From: Natronobacterium haloterrestre
GTDB taxonomy: Archaea; Halobacteriota; Halobacteria; Halobacteriales; Natrialbaceae
Direction of reading: 5' to 3'
NCBI RefSeq assembly: GCF_900112205.1
Contig: NZ_FOKW01000004.1
Location: forward strand, 1-64,000
Length of the DNA stretch: 64,000 nt
The notes below the pieces were generated by a model. The model was not told where the DNA came from. It searched no databases and was given only the letters and a program-made list of their open reading frames with translations. A program made the translations under genes and the position numbers. Of the stretch, positions 55,160 through 64,000 are shown in pieces (within the stretch, counting starts at the first letter, position 1; each line of letters begins with the position of its first letter).

Positions 55160-57423
55160 CGATCCGGCCCCAGTACCTCGATCGGGTGCGGTACCGGCCG
55201 CTCGAGTAGCGTCTCGAGCTGGTCGCTACAGGACGTCCCGGAAGCGACCACCCGCTCACTCCCCTCGAGTTCCTCCGCCAGTTGCTCCCCCGCGTCCACG
55301 CTCACGTCGTAGTACTCCCGCTTGTAGCCGAACGAACCGGCCATGCCACAGCACTCGCTACCCGTCGTCTCCGGTGTATAGCCACACCGCTCGAGGACGG
55401 CCGTCGTCGGGGCCTCCAGATCGAGCGTGCGCTGCTGGCAGTGGGAGTGGTAGGCGATCGGTTCGTCGCCGTCGGCGGTCGAGAGCGCCCCGACGTCAGC
55501 GCCGTTCTCGAGGAGGCCGTAGACGTACTCACAGATCTCGTAGCTGTTCGACCGGAGCCGCTCGAACGACGCCTCGGGGAGCAGTCGTTCGTACTCCCGC
55601 CGAAAGGCAGCCAAGTCGGAGGGTTCGATCACGACCACGTCCCGGCCGGCATCGATGTCCGCGGCGAGTTCCCCGTAGAGTTCGCTCGCCCGTCGATCCG
55701 CCGTCGCGATCATCCCCTGGGAGAGCGCTGCGCGGCCGCTTTCCGGGAGAGACGGAACCGAGACGGGCACGCCGAGTGCCTCGAGCGTCCGGACGGTAGC
55801 CTTCCCCCGAGCGACGTCGACGTAGTTCGTGTAGACGTCGGGGTAGAGGACCGCCTCGCGCTCGAGGGCCGTCCCCACTCGAGCGCGGCGTCGGGACGCC
55901 TCGGCGCCGCCGTTCGCCTCGAACCAGTCGACGAGCGACTGGCGCTGGAACACAGGGAGGTCCCGTCGCCGGTCGATCCCGATGGTTCGCTCGAGGAGCG
56001 CGCGAACCGGACCCGTGCCGGCGAGCCAGTTCGAGAGCGGCGCGGTCGCGCTCGCCAGTTTCGCGACGGTCCCGACGTTCCCGAAGAACCGCTTGTCGAG
56101 GGGGACGCCCGACCCGGACTCTGCGTCGGGCGTAAGCCCGTCGACGAGAAAATCGTAGGTCCCGGGGTCTTTCCCGCGGTTGATCCGATCGCGAACGACG
56201 GTGTTGATCCACGGGATGTCGATCTCGACCGGACAGGCATCGACACAGCGCGTACAGCCAGTACAGAGGTCGTTGAACTCGGCTGCGGCGTCCTGACCGT
56301 GAAGGCCGGCCTCCCAGCCGGTCGCGATCCCCCCGGAGTAGGTCTCGCCGCCGAAGCCGTGGCCGCCGACCGACTGGAAGTTCACACAGGCGTTCGAGCA
56401 GGCACCACAGCGGATACAGTACAGCGTCTCCCTGAGCTGGTCGTCCTCGCGCATCGCCGTCCGGCCGTTGTCGAGCAGGACGAGGTGGAACTCGCGGTCC
56501 GACTCCCCGTCCGACGCGGTGATCGGCTCGTCGGCGTCGGGACCGTCGAACTCGAGCGACGGCGACTCCGTCGGGGGCGTAAGCATCGTCACGTACTGGG
56601 AGATTGGCTGGCCCGTCGCGCTCCTGGCGATCAGGTTCACGAACGGCTCGAGGTCTTCTATCGACGGGATCAGTTTCTCGATTCCGGCGACGGCGACGTG
56701 GGTGTCCGGCGTGACCGCACACTTGCGGGCGTTGCCCTCGTTCGTGACGAGCGTGATCGTCCCGCTGTCGGCGACGACGAAGTTCGCGCCGGTGATTCCG
56801 ACGTCGGCTTCGCGGATGCGTTCGCCGAGGTAGTCGCGGGCGAACGCCGTGAGGTCCGCAGCGGTCTCGAACTCGACGTCGGGATCGAACTCCTCGCGAA
56901 GCAACTCGGCGATTCGCTCGCGACTGAGGTGCATCGCCGGGCCGACGATGTGCGAAGGCGACTCGTCCGCGACCTGGATCACCCACTCCCCGAGGTCCGT
57001 CTCGTAGACGTCGACCCCCTCCCGCTCCAGGGCGTCGTTGAGATCGATCTCCTCGGTGGTCATCGACTTGGACTTGACGACCGACGGTCGGTCGTGGTCG
57101 GATCGGCCGTCGGCGTCGACGGCGTCGACGACGTCGGCCACGTAGGCGTTCGCATCCGCGGCGTCGTCCGCAACGTAGACCGTGCCGCCGTTTTCCTCGA
57201 CGACCTCCCGGACGGTTTCGATCAGTTCCGGGAGGCGGTCGATCGCGTCTTCCTTGATGGCTCTCGCGTCGGCCCGGAGCGCCTCGAGATTCGCCAGTTC
57301 GTCGTACGCGGCTTCGCGGCGGGCATTGTCCTCGCTCGCTCGTGGCCGGACGATCTCGCCTTCGGTCTCGAGCAGGTGACGCAGCCGTTCTGCGGTCTCG
57401 CTGCGGGACGGGTCACTCGCCAT
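55156..57423 (-). CDS. LutB-LutA-type fused iron-sulfur LUD/CCG protein
   Basis: The 755-aa protein fuses a LUD domain (about 140-300, with ITLVTNEGNARKCAVTPDTH), two 4Fe-4S clusters CIRCGACSNACVN (about 340) and CTGCTRCVDACPVEI (about 395), and a C-terminal CCG-type domain with SHCQQRT and GSECCGMAGSFGY. Bacterial LutABC oxidises L-lactate with these parts on separate chains. The fused form, together with the LutC gene directly upstream, suggests the same reaction. ATG 57423 follows the LutC stop; the GTG at 57429 is less likely. Confidence 0.85.
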   Translation of the reverse strand: MASDPSRSETAERLRHLLETEGEIVRPRASEDNARREAAYDELANLEALRADARAIKEDAIDRLPELIETVREVVEENGGTVYVADDAADANAYVADVVDAVDADGRSDHDRPSVVKSKSMTTEEIDLNDALEREGVDVYETDLGEWVIQVADESPSHIVGPAMHLSRERIAELLREEFDPDVEFETAADLTAFARDYLGERIREADVGITGANFVVADSGTITLVTNEGNARKCAVTPDTHVAVAGIEKLIPSIEDLEPFVNLIARSATGQPISQYVTMLTPPTESPSLEFDGPDADEPITASDGESDREFHLVLLDNGRTAMREDDQLRETLYCIRCGACSNACVNFQSVGGHGFGGETYSGGIATGWEAGLHGQDAAAEFNDLCTGCTRCVDACPVEIDIPWINTVVRDRINRGKDPGTYDFLVDGLTPDAESGSGVPLDKRFFGNVGTVAKLASATAPLSNWLAGTGPVRALLERTIGIDRRRDLPVFQRQSLVDWFEANGGAEASRRRARVGTALEREAVLYPDVYTNYVDVARGKATVRTLEALGVPVSVPSLPESGRAALSQGMIATADRRASELYGELAADIDAGRDVVVIEPSDLAAFRREYERLLPEASFERLRSNSYEICEYVYGLLENGADVGALSTADGDEPIAYHSHCQQRTLDLEAPTTAVLERCGYTPETTGSECCGMAGSFGYKREYYDVSVDAGEQLAEELEGSERVVASGTSCSDQLETLLERPVPHPIEVLGPDR

Positions 57424-57425
57424 CG

Positions 57426-57932
57426 TCACCGGTCCTCCAGCACGACGACGTGTCCCTCGCCGGGGCCGTGGACGCCGTGGACCAGCCCGCCCATGTCCGC
57501 GGTCGCGCTGCGGCCGGTCGCGAAGACGACGCTCCCCCGGCCGCGGGAATCACCCTCGAGCAGTCGATCGAATCCGTCGCCGAGGTCGGCGACGACGTCG
57601 CTTCCGGCGACGACCGCGACGTGGCGGTCCGGGTAGAGACTGACTGGTTCCTCGCCCCGTTCGCTGGAGCCGATCGCGACCGTTCCGTGCTCCGCGACCG
57701 CGAACGCTGCCGGCGTCACGCCCGTCACGGCGTCCTCGAGTTCCGTGGGTGTCGGCTCCGCGGTCACGGCGTCGGGCAGCGAAACCCCCTCGAACGGGAG
57801 CGCGGTACCGACTGCGGGATCGTCGACCGCCGCGCCGATCCGCTCGCTCGCGGCACTGGCCGGCACGACCTCGCTCGTGACTTCGAGGGCCGCGAGCGAG
57901 CGTTCGAACCGACCGATCGTATCGGTCGTCAT
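57426..57932 (-). CDS. lutC: LutC-type LUD protein
   Basis: The 168-aa protein has the LUD fold of LutC: residues about 60-160 contain ELEDAVTGVTPAAFAVAEHGT and LYPDRHVAVVAGSDVVADL. It is transcribed ahead of the LutBA fusion with only two bases between stop and the next ATG. Together they form a probable L-lactate oxidation operon. Subunit role is not established in archaea. Confidence 0.83.
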   Translation of the reverse strand: MTTDTIGRFERSLAALEVTSEVVPASAASERIGAAVDDPAVGTALPFEGVSLPDAVTAEPTPTELEDAVTGVTPAAFAVAEHGTVAIGSSERGEEPVSLYPDRHVAVVAGSDVVADLGDGFDRLLEGDSRGRGSVVFATGRSATADMGGLVHGVHGPGEGHVVVLEDR

Positions 57933-58030
57933 TACGAACCGAATGCCGGCGGACGAGCAAGACGCTGGTGGTCACTGCCGATGTTACCGCCGGAAGACGA
58001 AACCGAGAACCGAAACGAGAGAGCGAGGGC

Positions 58031-58144
58031 GAGAGTGAGAGAAAGTGAGAGCGAGGGCGAGGGCGAGGGCGAGAGTGAGAGAAAGTGAGAGCGAGGGCGA
58101 GGGCGAGGGCGAGAGTGAGAGAAAGTGAGAGCGAGGGCGAGGGC
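58031..58144. repeat. 40-bp G/A-rich tandem repeat, nearly three copies
   Basis: The unit starts GAGAGTGAGAGAAAGTGAGA and contains GCGAGGGC hexamer steps. Copies begin at 58031, 58071 and 58111; the third is six bases shorter, having lost one GAGGGC step, and a partial copy follows at 58145. It lies between lutC and the amidotransferase gene, just past the latter's stop codon. No coding function. Confidence 0.8.
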
Positions 58145-58170
58145 GAGAGTGAGAGAAAGAGAGTGCGTCC

Positions 58171-58725
58171 TCAGGCCGATTCGCAGATCTCGAGGAAGTT
58201 CTCGAAGATCTCGTCGCCTTCCTCGGTGTGGGCGACCTCGGGGTGCCACTGGACGCCGTAGAGGTCGCGATCGGTGTCGCTCATCGCTTCGACCCCGCAG
58301 ACGTCGCTCGTGGCGGTCAACTCGAACCCGTCGGGGAGTTCCTTGACCTCGTCGGCGTGGCTCGCCCAGACCCGCGTTTCCGGATGCAGGGAGCCGGTCA
58401 GCGGGTCGTCCTCGTCGACGATGTCGACGGTGACGTCCGCGTAGCCGCCGTAGTCGCCGCCGCCGACCCGGCCGCCGAGTTCCTCGGCGATCAACTGCAT
58501 GCCCAGACAGATCCCCAGCACGGGGACGTCGGCCTCGAGGTAGTCGGGGGAGTGGCCGATCCGATCCATATCCGGGCCGCCCGAGAGGACGACGCCGTCG
58601 GCGTCGACGTCTTCGGGTGGCGTCTCGTTGTCGATCAACTCCGTGTCGACGCCGAGGTCGCGAAGCGCCCGGCGCTCCAGATGCGTGAACTGTCCGTGGT
58701 TGTCCACCACGACGATTTTCGTCAT
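58171..58725 (-). CDS. guaA: GMP synthase glutamine amidotransferase subunit
   Basis: The 184-aa class I amidotransferase has the nucleophile in GICLGMQLIAEE (Cys about 78), and the catalytic His and Glu in YGVQWHPEVAHTEEG (about 163-170). Archaea split GMP synthase into this glutaminase and a separate ATP-pyrophosphatase, which is not next to it here. ATG 58725 (MTKIVVVDNHGQF) is the standard start; 7 upstream codons are rejected. Confidence 0.88.
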   Translation of the reverse strand: MTKIVVVDNHGQFTHLERRALRDLGVDTELIDNETPPEDVDADGVVLSGGPDMDRIGHSPDYLEADVPVLGICLGMQLIAEELGGRVGGGDYGGYADVTVDIVDEDDPLTGSLHPETRVWASHADEVKELPDGFELTATSDVCGVEAMSDTDRDLYGVQWHPEVAHTEEGDEIFENFLEICESA

Positions 58726-58799
58726 TACGGGTCCATAGCCAGTCACCCGGTAAAAACGACCCGGAACGTGCTCTCGATCGATCGCGACCGCGGCGTCGG

Positions 58800-59447
58800 C
58801 TACTGCCCGTAGGACTCGAACTTCTCGAGGACCGTCTCGAGTTGCTCGTCAGAGAGCGTCTGTGGCTCCAGCCCTGCGGATCGGCTCTCGAGGTAGAGCC
58901 GAGCCAGGCTCTCGACGTGGTGGGTGTTCTCGAGGGCGGTCGGGAGGTCCGGCGCGGTGACGACGAGCCCGTGGTTCTCGATCAGCGCGGCGGTGGAGTC
59001 GGCCTCGTCCATCGCGGCGACGATGTTCGCCGCGAGGTCGTCGGTCCCGTAGGGCGCGTAGTCGGCGACGGGAACCCGCTTGCCGACGGCGACGATCATG
59101 TAGTGGATCGGCGGGAGCGGCTCATCGGCGACGGCCAGCGCGGTCGCCCACGGCGAGTGGGTGTGGACGATCGCGCCGACGTCCTCGCGCCGGTAGATGG
59201 CGCTGTGCATCGGCACCTCGCTGCTCGGGGCCATCTCGCCGGCCACTCGCTCGCCGTCGGTCCCGACCACCGGCACGTCCGCGAGATCGAAAGCGTCGTA
59301 GGGGACGCCGGTCGGGGTGATCGCGAAGGCGTCGGCGTCGTCGCCCTCGCCGCGGACGCTCAGGTTCCCCGTCCGGGCCGGCGTGAGATCGGCCAGTTCG
59401 GACGCGTGCTCGACGACGGCTCGTCGCTCGGCCTCGAGTCGTGTCAT
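58800..59447 (-). CDS. Class II aldolase (fuculose-phosphate-aldolase-like)
   Basis: The 215-aa protein has zinc-ligand [10 protein letters not shown] (His pair, about 92-94), a Glu near [12 protein letters not shown], and ENHGLVV with a third His. It cleaves a sugar or methylthioribulose phosphate into dihydroxyacetone phosphate and an aldehyde; which one is not visible. It overlaps the HAD gene by four bases (ATGA at 59444-59447), so a two-step phosphate-sugar pathway is likely. Confidence 0.87.
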   Translation of the reverse strand: MTRLEAERRAVVEHASELADLTPARTGNLSVRGEGDDADAFAITPTGVPYDAFDLADVPVVGTDGERVAGEMAPSSEVPMHSAIYRREDVGAIVHTHSPWATALAVADEPLPPIHYMIVAVGKRVPVADYAPYGTDDLAANIVAAMDEADSTAALIENHGLVVTAPDLPTALENTHHVESLARLYLESRSAGLEPQTLSDEQLETVLEKFESYGQ

Positions 59448-60145
59448 AGTACCCGCTCCGTTAGCTCCTCGAGGGTATCTATCCTGTGGTCGGGTTTCCG
59501 ACGACCCGCGAGGTCCTCGTCGCCGACGTCGCCGTTGAACAGTACCGTCTCGATCCCGACCGCGTTCGCGCCGACGACGTCGGAGGCGACGGAGTTGCCG
59601 ACCATCACGGCCTCCGAGGCCCGCCGGTCGAGTCGCGCCAGCGGCAGCGTGTACATGACCGAGTCGGGCTTCTCGCGGCCGACCTCCTCGGAGGTCAACA
59701 GCAGGTCGATGTCGTCGGCGATGCCCAGCCGCTCGAGTTTGCGCAACTGGATCCGCGTCGTGAGGTTCGTCACGATCGCCACGTCGATCCCGCGCTCCCG
59801 GAGCGTCTCGAGGGTCGGGATGGTTCCGGGGAACGGTTCCATCGCCTCCAGGAAGCCGTTCCAGTACGCGTCGCCGAGCGCGAGCGCGTCCGCCGGCTGC
59901 GGCCGGCCCGTGCGCTCCTCGAGCGCGTATTTGAAGTACAGCAGGCGTTCGTGCGAGGCTGCGGTGCCAGAGAGGTGACGCTTGACCTCGCGACGTCCGG
60001 TCTGGTAGAATTCCTCGAACCCCGCGTCGTCGAACTCGTAGCCGCGTTCCCGGGCCGCTTCCTTCGCGGCCTCCTTTCCGGCGCGGTTGCACGGCGGGTA
60101 GGGGTAGAGCGTGTCGTCGAGGTCGAAGAGGACGGCAGTCGCCAT
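59444..60145 (-). CDS. HAD-superfamily hydrolase
   Basis: The 233-aa protein begins [19 protein letters not shown], with the nucleophile and acid Asp residues of the DxDxT motif (8 and 10). VTNLTTRIQ (motif II) and [17 protein letters not shown] (motif IV) follow. Probably a sugar- or nucleotide-phosphatase. Co-translated with the class II aldolase. Confidence 0.88.
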   Translation of the reverse strand: MATAVLFDLDDTLYPYPPCNRAGKEAAKEAARERGYEFDDAGFEEFYQTGRREVKRHLSGTAASHERLLYFKYALEERTGRPQPADALALGDAYWNGFLEAMEPFPGTIPTLETLRERGIDVAIVTNLTTRIQLRKLERLGIADDIDLLLTSEEVGREKPDSVMYTLPLARLDRRASEAVMVGNSVASDVVGANAVGIETVLFNGDVGDEDLAGRRKPDHRIDTLEELTERVL

Positions 60146-60297
60146 ACGACGGTCGTCGGCCGCGACGGAAAAACGAGTGTCGGTCCCGGTGCTGGACTCG
60201 AGAGTTGAAGTCCCCAGGGGGCGTTCGAAGCGGAAACTCGGCGCGTGCGGTCCCCGGTTCCGGTACGTTTATGCGTCAGTCACCGGAGAATACGCGT

Positions 60298-60435
60298 ATG
60301 CCAGTCGATCTGAGCGAGTTCGACCACCCGTCGTGGATCACCGCAGCGGGGATGGGCGTCGGCTATCTGCTGATCCTCGCGGTGCTGACGATCGCGCTGT
60401 TTCTCGTCCCCTGGCTGGTGTTCGGCGCGCTGTAG
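60298..60435 (+). CDS. Single-helix membrane protein, 45 aa
   Basis: A short protein with one hydrophobic span, GMGVGYLLILAVLTIALF, preceded by a charged N-terminal part (MPVDLSEFDHPSW). The ATG 60298 is preferred over the longer in-frame start at 60205. CGTTTATG (60266-60273) may serve as TATA element about 25 bp upstream. Small, probably expressed, function unknown. Confidence 0.55.
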   Translation: MPVDLSEFDHPSWITAAGMGVGYLLILAVLTIALFLVPWLVFGAL

Positions 60436-60640
60436 CGCCGTCCGATCCGGGACAAACCCTCGAACGTCGACCGTCGTCCCTTATTCGTCGTCGCCGCCAG
60501 CCCTTCTCGTCGTCTCCTTTGTCTTTCGCCACGCGTCCTCGCGGAATCAGGACTACGATCGTGGGTGCGTCGAAGAAGGGTAGATCCGAAACCGCGAACC
60601 GAACCGAGGTCGACCTCCCGTTATCGAGCGGTCTGGGTCC

Positions 60641-61861
60641 TTACGCGAACGTCTTCGAAACGTCCGCGGTGTCGTCGGAGTCGGCCTGGACCTTGTCCCA
60701 GGCGTCGTAGAAGTCCTCCATCCGGATCTCGGTGCGGTCGTCGCGGATGGCGAACATCCCCGCCTCGGTACAGACGGCCTTGATGTCGGCCCCCGAGGCT
60801 TCCTCGGCCTCCTCGGCCAGTTCCGCGAAGTCGACGTCGTCGCTGACGTTCATCCCGCGGGTGTGGATCTCGAAGATGATCTCGCGACCCTCCGCGTTCG
60901 GCTTGGGCACCTCGATGAGGCGATCGAACCGGCCGGGACGGAGGATGGCGCGATCGAGCATGTCGAATCGATTCGTGGCGGCGATGATCCGGATCTCGCC
61001 ACGTTCCTCGAAGCCGTCCATTTCGCTCAGGAGTTGCATCATCGTCCGCTGGACCTCGGCGTCGCCTGAGGTCTTCGACTCCGTCCGCTTCGCGGCGATG
61101 GCGTCGATCTCGTCGATGAAGATCACGGCGGGCTCGTGCTCGCGGGCGACCTTGAACAGGTCACGGACGAGCTTCGCGCCCTCGCCGATGAACTTGTGGA
61201 CCAGTTCCGAACCGGCCATCTTGATGAAGGTGGCGTCGGTCTGGTTCGCGACGGCCTTCGCGAGCATCGTCTTCCCGGTCCCCGGCGGGCCGTACAGCAG
61301 GACGCCGCTCGGCGGGTCGATCCCCACGTCGTCGAACATGTCGGGGTTCTTCAGCGGCATCTCGACGGTCTCGCGGACCTCCTGCATCTGGTCCTCGAGG
61401 CCGCCGATGTCCTCGTAGCTGACGTCCGGACTCTCGGTGACTTCCATCACGCGGGCGCGGACGTCCGTCTCGCTCGAGAGGCTCTTGACGATCGACAGGG
61501 AGTTGTTGACCGCCACCCGGTCGTCGGGATCGAGGTCTTCCCGCATCTCTTCGGTGACCTCGGTCAGCGCTTCCTGGTTGTTCCCGTGCTGTTTGATGAT
61601 GACGCCCTCGTCCGTGATCTCCTGGACGGTGGCGACGAACAGCGGGGACTGTTTGAGCTTCTTGTTCTCGTGAGTCAGTCGCTCGAGCTTCTGTTGGTAC
61701 TTGTTGTTCTCGGCGTTCGCGTCGAGGAGTTTGTCGCGCATCTCCTCGTTTTGGGCCTCGAGGACCTCCAGCCGTTCCTCGAGTGCCTGAATCTTTTCCT
61801 GTTGGGACGCCTCGTCCTCGTCGTACGGGAGGTCGACGTCGTCCACAGTGTCGGTCATCAT
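60641..61861 (-). CDS. pan: Proteasome-activating nucleotidase (PAN)
   Basis: The 406-aa AAA ATPase has an N-terminal coiled coil (KIQALEERLEVLEAQNEEMRD, about 19-39), an OB domain and one AAA module: [13 protein letters not shown] and FIDEIDAIAAKRT, with RPGRFDRLIEVP as arginine-finger region. It unfolds substrates for the 20S proteasome. ATG 61861 gives the normal start. The C-terminus VSKTFA does not show a standard HbYX tail, which PAN normally uses to dock to the proteasome. Confidence 0.92.
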   Translation of the reverse strand: MMTDTVDDVDLPYDEDEASQQEKIQALEERLEVLEAQNEEMRDKLLDANAENNKYQQKLERLTHENKKLKQSPLFVATVQEITDEGVIIKQHGNNQEALTEVTEEMREDLDPDDRVAVNNSLSIVKSLSSETDVRARVMEVTESPDVSYEDIGGLEDQMQEVRETVEMPLKNPDMFDDVGIDPPSGVLLYGPPGTGKTMLAKAVANQTDATFIKMAGSELVHKFIGEGAKLVRDLFKVAREHEPAVIFIDEIDAIAAKRTESKTSGDAEVQRTMMQLLSEMDGFEERGEIRIIAATNRFDMLDRAILRPGRFDRLIEVPKPNAEGREIIFEIHTRGMNVSDDVDFAELAEEAEEASGADIKAVCTEAGMFAIRDDRTEIRMEDFYDAWDKVQADSDDTADVSKTFA

Positions 61862-61930
61862 CGTTGCTTTGGGTGTTGGCTCATAAGAGACTTCGGGTCG
61901 GGACACCCCGCGTGGCGGACTGACCGCCCA

Positions 61931-62815
61931 CTATGGAGGTATACGTGTCCGTATCGCGGTGAATCCGGGGGGATTGACGGTCGTTTTTCCCGTCGGTTCC
62001 AGCGTCGTTTCTCGAGCGTGGCACGCCGGTTCGACCCGGACGGAGGGCGGAGGAGGAGGAAGAGGAGAGGAAGACCGCGACGCCTCGGAGTGTTCGACGA
62101 CCCAGGGGACGACGACCTCGGCCAGCCGATCGTGTGCCTCGTCGTAGGGTATCGACGCGGGTCGGTCCCCGCGCTGGCCGTGATAGGAGCCGAACTGCGT
62201 GTGGTTCATCCCCCGTATCTCGTGGCTCTCCGCGGTCGGCGGGAGCTTCGCTCGACTCTCACGGTACGCCTCGCGGTCGAGAACGCCGTCCGCGCTTCCG
62301 GTCACGCTCAGGACGGCCATCGACCGGTCGCTCACGTCGGCGTCGCAGTAGGAGGCAAACAGCAGGAGGCCACGAACCTCGTTCGACGACGCGTACTCGC
62401 AGGCGGCGACGCCGCCGAGGGAGTGGCCGCCGACGAACCAGGTCCGCACCTCGGTCCGTTCCGTCCGGATATCGGCGGCGGCGTCCGTATCGAGCAGCGC
62501 GACGTTGAGCGGCATCTCCGGGACGACAACCGTTACGTTTGCCTCCGTCACGAGCGGGGCGAGGGAACTGTAGTAGGCGTCCGGCGCGACCCGTGCGCCC
62601 GGGTAGAAGACGAGGCCCACGCTCGAGGTCCCGTCAGCCGGCTCGAGCGTGGTCACCCCGTCCTCCCTCGTGACTGAGACCCGTGGATCGTCCTCGACCG
62701 CCTCGATCGACGACTGCGAGCCGTGGTACGGGACGGAGAAATAGGCCGCAACGCCGCCAACGACGAGCACGACTCCCACGAGTACGACGATCGCGACCCG
62801 TTTCCACGAAGGCAT
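61931..62815 (-). CDS. Membrane-anchored alpha/beta hydrolase
   Basis: The 294-aa protein has an N-terminal transmembrane anchor (MPSWKRVAIVVLVGVVLVVG), a nucleophile elbow WFVGGHSLGGVAACEYA (Ser in GHSLGG, about 141), an Asp in TGSADGVLDRE and His in RGMNHTQFG. An alpha/beta-hydrolase-type serine esterase. A Pro/Ser-rich tail follows. It is divergent from the small HTH gene. Substrate unknown. Confidence 0.83.
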   Translation of the reverse strand: MPSWKRVAIVVLVGVVLVVGGVAAYFSVPYHGSQSSIEAVEDDPRVSVTREDGVTTLEPADGTSSVGLVFYPGARVAPDAYYSSLAPLVTEANVTVVVPEMPLNVALLDTDAAADIRTERTEVRTWFVGGHSLGGVAACEYASSNEVRGLLLFASYCDADVSDRSMAVLSVTGSADGVLDREAYRESRAKLPPTAESHEIRGMNHTQFGSYHGQRGDRPASIPYDEAHDRLAEVVVPWVVEHSEASRSSSPLPPPPPSVRVEPACHARETTLEPTGKTTVNPPGFTAIRTRIPP

Positions 62816-62980
62816 ACGCGGAGAGGGACGCCCCTTCGTCAAAACAGTTCGCCCGCCGGGACGGTCCGAGAACCGACCGATCGCCGCGGCTGCTCGAGTT
62901 CGAGCCACGCTCGCTCAATAACCGACATGCATTAGACGAAACAGAAAATATTATCACTCCGTATTCGATATGGGTATACG

Positions 62981-63259
62981 ATGAGTGCATCAGAGCCTGT
63001 TCGACAGGGGACCGACGACGCCGACGAGCGCGGAACCTGGGAGGACGTGCGCGACCTCCCGCCCAGCGCCAAACTGGTCGCGAAGGTGCTCGAGTACAAC
63101 GACACGATGACCCAACAGCAGATCGCCGAGGAGACCCTGCTGCCCTCGCGGACGGTCCGCTACGCGCTGAACCGTCTCGACGAGGAGAACGTGGTCGACT
63201 CCCGATTTTCCTTTGCGGACGCTCGCAAGCGGCTCTACACGCTCGATATCGACTGTTAA
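62981..63259 (+). CDS. Small winged-helix (MarR-like) protein
   Basis: The 92-aa protein has a wHTH: KLVAKVLEYNDTMTQQQIAEE then TVRYALNRLDEENVVDSRFSF (about residues 47-68) as recognition helix and wing. Common small haloarchaeal transcription factor. The promoter TATTCGATATG region lies 15-25 bp upstream. Targets unknown; the next gene on the strand is mre11, 94 bp away. Confidence 0.8.
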   Translation: MSASEPVRQGTDDADERGTWEDVRDLPPSAKLVAKVLEYNDTMTQQQIAEETLLPSRTVRYALNRLDEENVVDSRFSFADARKRLYTLDIDC

Positions 63260-63353
63260 TTCTTCGCCCGGCCCGGAGCGTTCGCCTCGCTTTACTTTCA
63301 GTCCGGTCGCAGAACTCCTATAGGGGCCGGTCTCGAACGATCGGTAGAAATAG

Positions 63354-64000
63354 ATGACGCGGGTGATACACACGGGCGACACCCACATCGGGTACCAGCA
63401 GTACAACGCGCCCGAGCGACGGCGGGACTTCCTCGAGGCCTTCGAGGCCGTGATCGAGGACGCGATCGAGGACGACGTCGACGCAGTGATCCACGCCGGC
63501 GACCTCTTTCACGACCGCCGGCCGACCCTGGTGGACCTCCAGGGTACCGTCGACGTCCTCCGTCGGCTCGCCGACGCCGACATCCCCTTCCTCGCCGTCG
63601 TCGGCAACCACGAGGGGAAACGGGACGCCCAGTGGCTCGACCTCTTCGCCGACCTCGGACTGGCAACCCGGCTCGGGGCCGAGCCCGAACTGGTCGGCGA
63701 CGTCGCCGTCTACGGCCTGGACTTCGTCCCGCGGTCCCGCCGAGAGGACCTCGAGTACGAGTTCGCCGCCCCGCCCGAGGCGGCCGAGTACGCGACCCTC
63801 GTGAGCCACGGCCTGTTCGAGCCGTTCCCCCACGCCGACTGGGACACCGAACGGCTCCTCGAGGGGTCGACGGTCGAGTTCGACGCCGTCCTCCTGGGGG
63901 ACAACCACCATCCCGACACCGCCGAGGTGAACGACACCTGGGTCACCTACTGTGGCTCGACCGAGCGGGCCAGCGCCAGCGAGCGGGAGGACCGGGGATA
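63354..64000 (+). CDS. mre11: Mre11 nuclease, N-terminal part cut by window end
   Basis: 215 codons are visible. Phosphoesterase motifs are complete so far: GDTHIGYQQY (8-17), HAGDLFHDRRP (I/II), GNHEGKRDAQ (motif III region) and VSHGLF. Mre11 with Rad50 processes double-strand breaks. A rad50 gene should follow outside the window. The predicted protein would be longer than what is visible. Confidence 0.92.
   Translation, partial: MTRVIHTGDTHIGYQQYNAPERRRDFLEAFEAVIEDAIEDDVDAVIHAGDLFHDRRPTLVDLQGTVDVLRRLADADIPFLAVVGNHEGKRDAQWLDLFADLGLATRLGAEPELVGDVAVYGLDFVPRSRREDLEYEFAAPPEAAEYATLVSHGLFEPFPHADWDTERLLEGSTVEFDAVLLGDNHHPDTAEVNDTWVTYCGSTERASASEREDRG

Noticed and set aside
55282-57636. 784-codon plus-strand frame across the LUD gene
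   Set aside because: It is the antisense of a clear iron-sulfur protein gene with conserved Cys motifs; composition is basic and repetitive.
1-64000. CRISPR array or cas operon linked to the CARF gene
   Set aside because: No regularly spaced direct repeats of 25-40 bp with unique spacers and no Cas proteins were seen. The 12-bp-phased hexamers at 302 and the 40-bp repeat at 58031 have no spacers.

Overview
The window comes from a haloarchaeon. The right half is rich in G+C, the proteins are strongly acidic, CTCGAG-type codons are frequent, and it carries archaeal genes such as a UbiA-type ether-lipid prenyltransferase, Cdc48, PAN, prefoldin beta, RNase P component 4 and Mre11. Composition and codon style suggest the Natrialbales, but this is an inference and not proven.

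The window has two parts that meet at a tRNA-Arg(UCG) gene (31452-31525, minus strand). Bases 1 to about 31440 are visibly lower in G+C, have long AT-rich intergenic stretches, contain no housekeeping genes and abut the 3' end of the tRNA, which is the usual geometry of an island integrated at a tRNA gene. The island opens with the tail of a cut gene and a small ribbon-helix-helix-like gene (93-308) that runs into four CCTATA hexamers spaced exactly 12 bp apart. A four-gene minus-strand operon follows (7592 to 1507): two tRNA-guanine-transglycosylase (TGT) superfamily proteins, one of them a DpdA-like enzyme fused to a DUF6884/YaaA-like domain, then a winged-helix protein and an Orc/Cdc6-like AAA ATPase. 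A DnaJ fusion protein, small regulators and a 337-bp segment bounded by 22-bp inverted repeats lie between. A seven-gene, mostly overlapping minus-strand operon then runs from 30159 to 11409: a 311-aa unknown, a 309-aa protein, a 1025-aa P-loop ATPase, a 278-aa helical protein, two tandem paralogous DEAH/DUF1998 zinc-ribbon helicases of about 1.8 kaa each, and a phospholipase-D-family nuclease. Divergent from it stands a CARF-HTH regulator of the Csa3 type.

My reading is that the island encodes an archaeal variant of a 7-deazaguanine DNA modification and restriction (Dpd-type) defence system. The TGT operon would be the modification arm and the helicase/PLD operon the effector arm; its gene order matches DpdG-H-I-J-K as I remember it, with DpdJ duplicated. 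The two TGTs, two wHTH-ATPase pairs, two helicases and the CARF regulator make it look different from the bacterial system. No CRISPR array or cas operon is present in the window.

From 31.4 kb onward the sequence is ordinary core chromosome: lipid biosynthesis, a RAD55-like ATPase, cysteine synthase family, Hsp20, Cdc48, a bacterio-opsin-activator-type regulator, EamA transporter, SDR, lipoprotein, MscS channel, CRM-domain protein and RNase P component 4. It is followed by two tandem copies of a solute-binding lipoprotein plus PAP2-phosphatase gene pair under near-identical promoters, then prefoldin beta with DUF3194, HflX, LutBA/LutC, a GMP-synthase-type amidotransferase, class II aldolase with a HAD phosphatase, PAN, an alpha/beta hydrolase, a small HTH protein, and the start of mre11, which is cut by the window end.
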